A stretch of 5,198 nt of DNA. Origin: an uncultured Clostridia bacterium. Lineage in GTDB: Bacteria; Bacillota; Clostridia; UBA1381. The DNA is taken from positions 1-5,198 of the forward strand of contig CAJONM010000007.1 of assembly GCA_905235885.1 (NCBI GenBank). Reading direction: 5' to 3'. The notes beneath the pieces are model-generated. The model saw only the letters and a program-made list of their open reading frames with translations. It did no database searches and was not told the origin of the DNA. The translations under genes were made by a program, and so were the position numbers. Below, piece after piece: positions 1 to 3,232 of this stretch (position 1 is its first letter; each line of letters begins with the position of its first letter).

Positions 1-267
1 CATGTGGATTACGCATACGACATTAAAAAGAAGCTTGAAGCGGCAGGCATATTGCGCGTTGAAATAGATGATCGCTCAGAAAAACTTGGATTTAAGCTCC
101 GCGAAGCTCAGCTTGAAAAGATCCCGTATATGATAGTCATAGGCGATAAGGATACAGAAAACGGCACCGTTTCTGTTCGTTCACGAAAGAACGGCGATAT
201 GGGTGCAATGCCGATAGATGAATTTGTGGCAATGATCGCAAAGGAGCAGGAAACAAAAGCAAGATAA
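1..267 (+). CDS. thrS: Threonyl-tRNA synthetase, C-terminal fragment (anticodon-binding domain)
   Basis: This is the 3' end of a cytoplasmic class II aminoacyl-tRNA synthetase that charges tRNA-Thr. The frame is open from base 1 (first codons His-Val-Asp-Tyr), so the gene is cut by the window edge; the GTG at 4 is an internal Val codon, not a start. The visible 88 residues match the end of the class IIa anticodon-binding domain: the helix AYDIKKKLEAAGI, then IDDRSEKLGFKLREAQ, then the strand KIPYMIVIGDKD, and the signature GTVSVRSRKNGDMG followed by a closing helix IDEFVAMI. All of these are typical of bacterial ThrS. Compared with the usual AGIRVEVDDR pattern there seems to be one extra residue (AGILRVEIDD), probably harmless. 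The catalytic core and editing domain lie upstream, outside the window. The stop is TAA at 265-267. No U-run terminator follows, so read-through into yunB is possible. Confidence 0.94.
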   Translation, partial: HVDYAYDIKKKLEAAGILRVEIDDRSEKLGFKLREAQLEKIPYMIVIGDKDTENGTVSVRSRKNGDMGAMPIDEFVAMIAKEQETKAR

Positions 268-291
268 TCACAACACCCCCGTTCATATCAT
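262..291 (+). promoter_or_regulatory. Possible weak sigma-E-like promoter for yunB
   Basis: CATATCAT at 284-291 resembles the sigma-E -10 consensus CATACAnT (CATA and final AT match). An ATA-containing element, AGATAAT at 262-268, lies 15 bases upstream as a poor -35. yunB of Bacillus subtilis belongs to the mother-cell sigma-E regulon, which motivates the search. Transcription would begin near 298, inside the loop of the hairpin at 274-308. The match is weak in an AT-rich stretch and could be chance. An overlapping TATAAT at 294-299 is an alternative -10 with no -35 partner. Confidence 0.25.
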
Positions 292-308
292 ATTATAATT
301 CGGGGGTG
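274..308 (+). promoter_or_regulatory. Hairpin sequestering the yunB ribosome binding site
   Basis: CACCCCCG (274-281) and CGGGGGTG (301-308) form an 8-bp perfect, GC-rich stem around a 19-nt AT-rich loop. No U-run follows; the stem runs into GGGG and then the yunB ATG at 315. This is therefore not a normal intrinsic terminator. The right arm is itself the ribosome binding site: GGGGGTG at 302-308 can pair with the 16S tail CACCUCC with a single G-U pair, 6 nt before ATG. The left arm can also pair with a second GGGGGT at 308-313, giving a slipped register. RNA reading through from thrS should hide the site; RNA starting inside the loop should not. The pairing is seen directly; the regulatory role is inferred. 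Confidence 0.6.
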
Positions 309-314
309 GGGGTA

Positions 315-965
315 ATGCGGCTTGGATTGAGAAAAAGGCACAGTATAAGCAAGGTTATGCTTTTACCGTGCCTTTTTGTGTGTATATGCGCTGTGTCGGT
401 ATTTATACTCCACCGTGCAGAGCCGACATTTAAGGCTCGCTGCTCTGATTATTCAAACAGGGCTTTTACTGAACTTGTAAACGCATGCATCAAGGATATT
501 GCCAAAACAGATGATTTCAAGAATTTTTTTGAAGCTGTATATGACGATAATCACCGTATAACATCAATAGAGGCAAATCCATCAACCATAAATACAGTTA
601 AATCAACGCTTGTAATAGATATACAAAATGCGTTAAACGCCGACTATCCTGCATATATTGACATTCCGCTCGGAGCATTGTCTAAATATGCGCTGCTTAC
701 ATCGTACGGACCAAATCTGCATATAAAGATTATACCGATAAGTATTGTGAATTGCGAGCTGGAGGATGAATTTGAAGCAGTTGGGATAAATCAGGTAAGA
801 CATAAGCTGTTTATGAATGTATATGTTGATATGCATTATTGCGGTTACACATTAGATGAGTCGGAGCGCATTTATGCAACGATCCCACTCGCCGAAACGA
901 TATATTCAGCAGATGTGCCGATGTACTACGGAAGCGGAATGGCAGGGGAGATAGCAATAAATTAA
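315..965 (+). CDS. yunB: Sporulation protein YunB family
   Basis: A 216-residue protein with a basic N-terminus (RLGLRKRHS), one membrane helix at about residues 14-32, and the rest expected outside the membrane. It matches the YunB family of spore-forming Bacillota: the strand YIDIPLGALSKYALL with IPLG at 117-120, then GPNLHIKIIPI (132-142), the conserved FEAVGINQVRHKLFMNV block (153-169), and the ending IPLAETIYSADVPMYYGSG (190-208). Length is somewhat below B. subtilis YunB (about 254). In B. subtilis the gene is expressed in the mother cell and contributes to normal spore formation; its biochemical role is unknown. ATG at 315 is chosen over in-frame GTG at 306 because GTG lies within the G-rich ribosome binding site, while ATG sits 6 nt after GGGGGTG. 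The gene lies 47 bp after thrS and converges with the minus-strand NodB-like gene. Family assignment rests on remembered motifs, not a search. Confidence 0.85.
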   Translation: MRLGLRKRHSISKVMLLPCLFVCICAVSVFILHRAEPTFKARCSDYSNRAFTELVNACIKDIAKTDDFKNFFEAVYDDNHRITSIEANPSTINTVKSTLVIDIQNALNADYPAYIDIPLGALSKYALLTSYGPNLHIKIIPISIVNCELEDEFEAVGINQVRHKLFMNVYVDMHYCGYTLDESERIYATIPLAETIYSADVPMYYGSGMAGEIAIN

Positions 966-966
966 A

Positions 967-992
967 AGGAGAGCTATATTGTTTGCTCTCCT
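967..992. terminator. Bidirectional intrinsic terminator between convergent genes
   Basis: AGGAGAGC (967-974) pairs perfectly with GCTCTCCT (985-992) across a 10-nt loop. On the minus strand the stem starts 12 nt after the stop of the NodB-like gene and is followed by TTTAATTTATTG, a reasonable U-rich tract. On the plus strand it begins right after the yunB stop, and the following CTTTGACTTGCTTTA is a poorer tract. It should serve the minus-strand gene well and yunB less efficiently. Confidence 0.8.
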
Positions 993-1004
993 CTTTGACT
1001 TGCT

Positions 1005-2252
1005 TTATTCTGAATCGATAACATCGCTGTTTGATGCGGTGTTTGTCTGGCTGCCATTTTGATTGGCGTTGGAATTACTGCTCTGCTGCGTCAAGGCAGA
1101 TGTTGAATTGCCGCTGTTTGTCGTAGTTTGATTTCCTCCCATTGTCGTGCCTGAAGATGTAGTGCCGGACTTTGTCTGAGATGAAGAATTACTTTGTGAC
1201 GCTGCAGCGGAGGCAGGAGCCGATGTTGCGGATGTCTCAGACAAAGCAGAGGCTGTTGACTCGGTTGGCTGTTCAGACGCGCTTTCCGTCGGTTCTTCCG
1301 TTGTTATCGTGGTATTTGACGCGTTTGAAAAATCTATCTCGTCTAAACGACTGAATATATATCCCTCGTCAAGAAGTCCCTTTATAATCGTTTCAAGAGC
1401 CTCAGCCGTTGAGGTGTTATCCTCAGTGTTATTCATTTTAATTATAAGATTATTGAGGTTAGGACGATATGTTTCATAGTATTTCAGGATCTGCTCAGCG
1501 CTACGCGTGCCTTTTTCGTCTCCGATCGTTGTGTTCCAGTCACAGTAGTAGTAGCCGTTATCCGCCAAGGCATCCTTGAATTTGTCCTTGCTTGCGCCGG
1601 TCAATGTATTTGAGGTGCTTCCGTCCGGGAAACGATAGAGCTTAAATCTATCCTCAGCCTTCAGTGAAGCTTTCGTAATGGCATCGTATGTTTTTGTTAC
1701 CTCATCAATAAAACTGCTTTTATCCGCATATAATTTATCAGAATTGGCTGAATATGTAAGCGGCTCCAACAGATGACCTTCATCAAGCATTCTTGTTGCC
1801 AGGTATGAATACTGCTCTACTGCCGTACCGTTTACAAAAAATGTACCCTTAACATTATATCTGCGGAGAATATCAAGTATTTTGGGCGTTACATCAGGAT
1901 CCGGGCCACCGTCAAATGTGAGATATACATGATGCGTCTGGCCGGATGATACAACTACATCAAGCAGGTCATTATCGCCCTTAGAGGGGGCAGGTATACC
2001 GCCATAGCTGACAGCTTGCGTGGCTATAGGCTCAACGGTCTGCATCGGTGCTTCGGTTTCTGTCACAAGCTGACCGGCTGTGTCTTTCGAGTTTCGACTG
2101 CATTTTGTAATGCAAAGTATAATAATAACAATAGCGAGAATGCCCAGTAACGCAAAGAAAATCTTTCTAAGCTTACGCATTCTTTCCTTTTGGATGCGCT
2201 GCTGACGCAAACGCACTTTTCTGCGTTCTTCAAACTCTTGTGATAATGCCAA
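1005..2252 (-). CDS. Membrane-anchored NodB-fold polysaccharide deacetylase-like protein, probable pseudoenzyme, with Ser/Thr-rich tail
   Basis: A 415-residue protein. Residues 1-30 are strongly basic and charged (QEFEERRKVRLRQQRIQKER), 31-48 form a membrane helix (IFFALLGILAIVIIILCI), and the rest should lie outside the cell. After a linker (about 50-100), residues 108-308 carry a NodB homology domain (carbohydrate esterase family 4): VYLTFDGGP (109-117), TFFVNG (137-142), DEGH (157-160), YRFPDGS (206-212), CDWN (237-240) and a closing DEGYIF/LDEID. The family normally deacetylates peptidoglycan or other N-acetylated glycans using a metal held by Asp-His-His. Here the metal Asp of TFDDGP is Gly115, both His of the HxxxH-type motif are Leu165 and Ala169, and the late LLMHD His aligns with Asn274. 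The putative catalytic Asp114, Arg207 and Asp238 remain. I infer loss of classical activity, with a binding or structural role possible. Residues 311-415 are low-complexity Ser/Thr/Asn/Gln. TTG start at 2252 is supported by GAGGTG 7 nt upstream. Divergent from pdaA. Confidence 0.85.
   Translation of the reverse strand: MALSQEFEERRKVRLRQQRIQKERMRKLRKIFFALLGILAIVIIILCITKCSRNSKDTAGQLVTETEAPMQTVEPIATQAVSYGGIPAPSKGDNDLLDVVVSSGQTHHVYLTFDGGPDPDVTPKILDILRRYNVKGTFFVNGTAVEQYSYLATRMLDEGHLLEPLTYSANSDKLYADKSSFIDEVTKTYDAITKASLKAEDRFKLYRFPDGSTSNTLTGASKDKFKDALADNGYYYCDWNTTIGDEKGTRSAEQILKYYETYRPNLNNLIIKMNNTEDNTSTAEALETIIKGLLDEGYIFSRLDEIDFSNASNTTITTEEPTESASEQPTESTASALSETSATSAPASAAASQSNSSSQTKSGTTSSGTTMGGNQTTTNSGNSTSALTQQSSNSNANQNGSQTNTASNSDVIDSE
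1008..1322 (-). other. Coding segment for low-complexity Ser/Thr/Asn/Gln tail
   Basis: This encodes residues 311-415 of the NodB-like protein. Thr and Ser dominate, with Ala, Glu and Pro early (TESASEQPTESTASALSETS) and Asn, Gln and Gly later (SNSNANQNGSQTNTASNSD). Short motifs recur (PTES, SGTT, SNS) but no exact repeat unit is visible. There is no LPXTG motif, no terminal hydrophobic helix and no wall-binding repeat. Such tails are typical of disordered, possibly O-glycosylated, wall-spanning spacers, but placing such a tail at the free C-terminus beyond the NodB domain leaves its partner unclear. Confidence 0.7.
1170..1246. repeat. 12-bp perfect inverted repeat within the tail-coding region
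   Basis: CTTTGTCTGAGA (1170-1181) and TCTCAGACAAAG (1235-1246) are exact reverse complements separated by 53 bp. They lie inside the Ser/Thr-rich tail of the minus-strand gene, so they could fold in its mRNA. No known element is recognised. Confidence 0.6.
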
Positions 2253-2259
2253 TTCTATT

Positions 2260-2265
2260 CACCTC
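2260..2265 (-). promoter_or_regulatory. Shine-Dalgarno site that fixes a TTG start
   Basis: Read on the minus strand, GAGGTG is followed after 7 nt by TTG (2252-2250), which begins the NodB-like protein. A GTG inside the site is out of frame, and the next in-frame ATG is residue 25, within the basic segment just before the membrane helix and without such a site. Confidence 0.75.
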
Positions 2266-2283
2266 AATACAAATTATAAATAC

Positions 2284-2312
2284 ATTATACACTATGCAAA
2301 CAGAAAATTCAA
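2284..2312 (-). promoter_or_regulatory. Sigma-A-type promoter for the NodB-like gene
   Basis: On the minus strand TTGAAT (2312-2307) is followed by a 17-bp spacer and a perfect TATAAT (2289-2284). Transcription would start near 2277, giving a leader of about 25 nt that contains the GAGGTG site. The match suggests vegetative expression, unlike the spore-specific expression expected of its divergent neighbour. Confidence 0.75.
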
Positions 2313-2337
2313 CAATTTTTTTAAAAAAATATATAAA
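2308..2337 (+). promoter_or_regulatory. AT tract upstream of pdaA; weak promoter candidate
   Basis: This segment of the divergent intergenic region contains T7A7 (2316-2329) followed by ATATATAAATAT. TTCAAC (2308-2313), 18 bp, TATAAA (2332-2337) is a weak sigma-A-like arrangement overlapping the -35 of the opposite promoter. pdaA genes are normally read by forespore sigma-G; I searched for a GMATR/CATnnTA pair and found no convincing one. CATTATA at 2283-2289 fits a forespore -10 but has no -35 partner and coincides with the opposite TATAAT. Confidence 0.25.
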
Positions 2338-2344
2338 TATTTGC

Positions 2345-2350
2345 GGGAGG
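2345..2350 (+). promoter_or_regulatory. Shine-Dalgarno site that fixes the pdaA start
   Basis: GGGAGG lies 5 nt before ATG at 2356. It places the start downstream of the in-frame TTG at 2341, which would precede the ribosome binding site and add MREVC ahead of a normal signal peptide. ATG at 2352 is out of frame. Confidence 0.85.
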
Positions 2351-2355
2351 TATGT

Positions 2356-3162
2356 ATGAAAAAAATAATTGTTACGACAGCCGTGTTTTTAATGATAATT
2401 ACAGCGGCATGCGGAGGAAGATCAAACAAATATGCCGATACCGTTCAGGTAAACAGCAGCGGCGGATACGATAATTTAGACTCATCAGGCACAGGCTGGG
2501 GGTTTGTAAGAAAAAAAGGCGCCGCACCCGATCTGCCGAAGGCGCAGTCTGATATGCTTGAGAAATATAACGGAAGATATATCGACCGTTCGGGAGAGAA
2601 AACACTGTATCTGACCTTTGATGAGGGATACGAAAACGGATTTACGGCAATGATATTGGATACACTATCAAAGACACATACTCCGGCCGCTTTTTTTGTA
2701 ACCGGCCCGTATCTGGAAGGACAGAGCGAGCTGATAAAGCGAATGATAGATGAAGGGCATATAATCGGCAATCATACGGTAAATCATCTCAATTTACCAA
2801 AACAGCCTGTTAATACCGTTCAGGATGAGATAACGGCGCTTAACGACAAATGTATGGAGTTATACGGCTACAAAATGGAATATATGCGTCCGCCCGAAGG
2901 CGAAAGCAGTGAAAAAACGCTGGCAATAACGAATGATCTCGGAATGAGGACGGTGATGTGGAGCTTTGCGTATAAGGATTGGGATGTAAATGTTCAACAG
3001 GGTGCCGATCATGCATACACAAGCGTTATGCCGTATCTTCATGACGGCGCAATTATCCTGCTCCATGCAGTTTCATCCGATAATGCATATGCTCTTGAAC
3101 GGATAATAAACGACGCAAAAAGTGCAGGATATGAGTTTAAGTCTGTTGATGATCTGTATTGA
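2356..3162 (+). CDS. pdaA: PdaA-type delta-lactam-biosynthetic (N-acetylmuramic acid) de-N-acetylase
   Basis: A 268-residue exported enzyme of the NodB/CE4 family, subgroup PdaA. In B. subtilis PdaA de-N-acetylates muramic acid residues freed of their peptide by CwlD, the step that leads to the muramic delta-lactam of spore cortex recognised by germination lytic enzymes. Residues 1-18 form a signal peptide (MKKIIVTTAVFLMIITAA) followed by Cys19-Gly-Gly, so a lipoprotein is possible, though Thr at -3 makes a poor lipobox. Seen in order: TGWGF (46-50, the WGF block before the PdaA catalytic domain), YLTFDEGYENG (85-95), FFVTG (113-117), DEGHIIGNHTVNH with His140 and His144, MRPPEG (Arg178), KDWDVN (Asp208-Trp209), and ILLHAVSSDNAYAL (His237). 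TFDEGYENG, rather than TFDDGP, is diagnostic of the PdaA subgroup; B. subtilis has TFDNGYENG. Length and motifs are complete and nothing looks broken. It is divergent from the degenerate NodB-like gene. No cwlD is in the window. Confidence 0.93.
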   Translation: MKKIIVTTAVFLMIITAACGGRSNKYADTVQVNSSGGYDNLDSSGTGWGFVRKKGAAPDLPKAQSDMLEKYNGRYIDRSGEKTLYLTFDEGYENGFTAMILDTLSKTHTPAAFFVTGPYLEGQSELIKRMIDEGHIIGNHTVNHLNLPKQPVNTVQDEITALNDKCMELYGYKMEYMRPPEGESSEKTLAITNDLGMRTVMWSFAYKDWDVNVQQGADHAYTSVMPYLHDGAIILLHAVSSDNAYALERIINDAKSAGYEFKSVDDLY

Positions 3163-3187
3163 CAAAAATGGCACAGTATGTTAAAAT
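3159..3187 (+). promoter_or_regulatory. Strong extended -10 sigma-A promoter for copA
   Basis: Consensus TTGACA (3159-3164), an exact 17-bp spacer, then TAAAAT (3182-3187) preceded by TGT (3179-3181), which forms an extended -10. The -35 overlaps the TGA stop of pdaA (3160-3162). Predicted start is near 3194, giving a leader of about 40 nt. copA should thus be transcribed independently of the spore gene upstream. Confidence 0.82.
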
Positions 3188-3195
3188 TATATCAT

Positions 3196-3210
3196 AAAAG
3201 ATGTTCTTTT
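3196..3210. promoter_or_regulatory. Inverted repeat at the copA transcription start, possible operator
   Basis: AAAAGA (3196-3201), TGT, TCTTTT (3205-3210) is a perfect 6-bp dyad immediately downstream of the predicted +1. A repressor bound there would block initiation or clearance. It does not match the CopY box (TACAnnTGTA) or the GC-containing CsoR palindrome, and being AT-rich it may be chance. Confidence 0.3.
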
Positions 3211-3221
3211 GAATGTTTTAC

Positions 3222-3228
3222 AGGGGGT
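3222..3228 (+). promoter_or_regulatory. copA ribosome binding site
   Basis: AGGGGGT, complementary to the 16S tail with one G-U pair, lies 4 nt before ATG at 3233. The ATG opens directly into the metal-binding domain (MARYDVTGMSC), as expected for this family. Confidence 0.75.
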
Positions 3229-3232
3229 AAGT

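Noticed and set aside
294..299. Perfect TATAAT as a sigma-A -10 for yunB
   Set aside because: There is no -35-like sequence or TGn extension upstream, and a start near 306 would cut off most of the Shine-Dalgarno sequence.
274..308. Intrinsic terminator for thrS
   Set aside because: The stem is strong, but it is followed by G's and a start codon instead of a U-run, so sequestration of the ribosome site is the better reading.
306..314. In-frame GTG start for yunB, three codons upstream of the ATG
   Set aside because: It lies inside the G-rich Shine-Dalgarno segment and has no good site of its own upstream; ATG at 315 has the correct 6-nt spacing.
1172..1354. Plus-strand open frame of 60 codons
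   Set aside because: It lies opposite the Ser/Thr-rich tail of the NodB-like gene; no ribosome site or recognisable domain.
2341..2355. TTG start for pdaA adding five residues
   Set aside because: The TTG is upstream of the GGGAGG ribosome site, and the ATG at 2356 begins a normal signal peptide.
3163..3232. CopY-type box (TACAnnTGTA) or intrinsic terminator between pdaA and copA
   Set aside because: Only a TTACA half-site occurs, and the single dyad is AT-rich with a 3-nt loop and no proper U-run.
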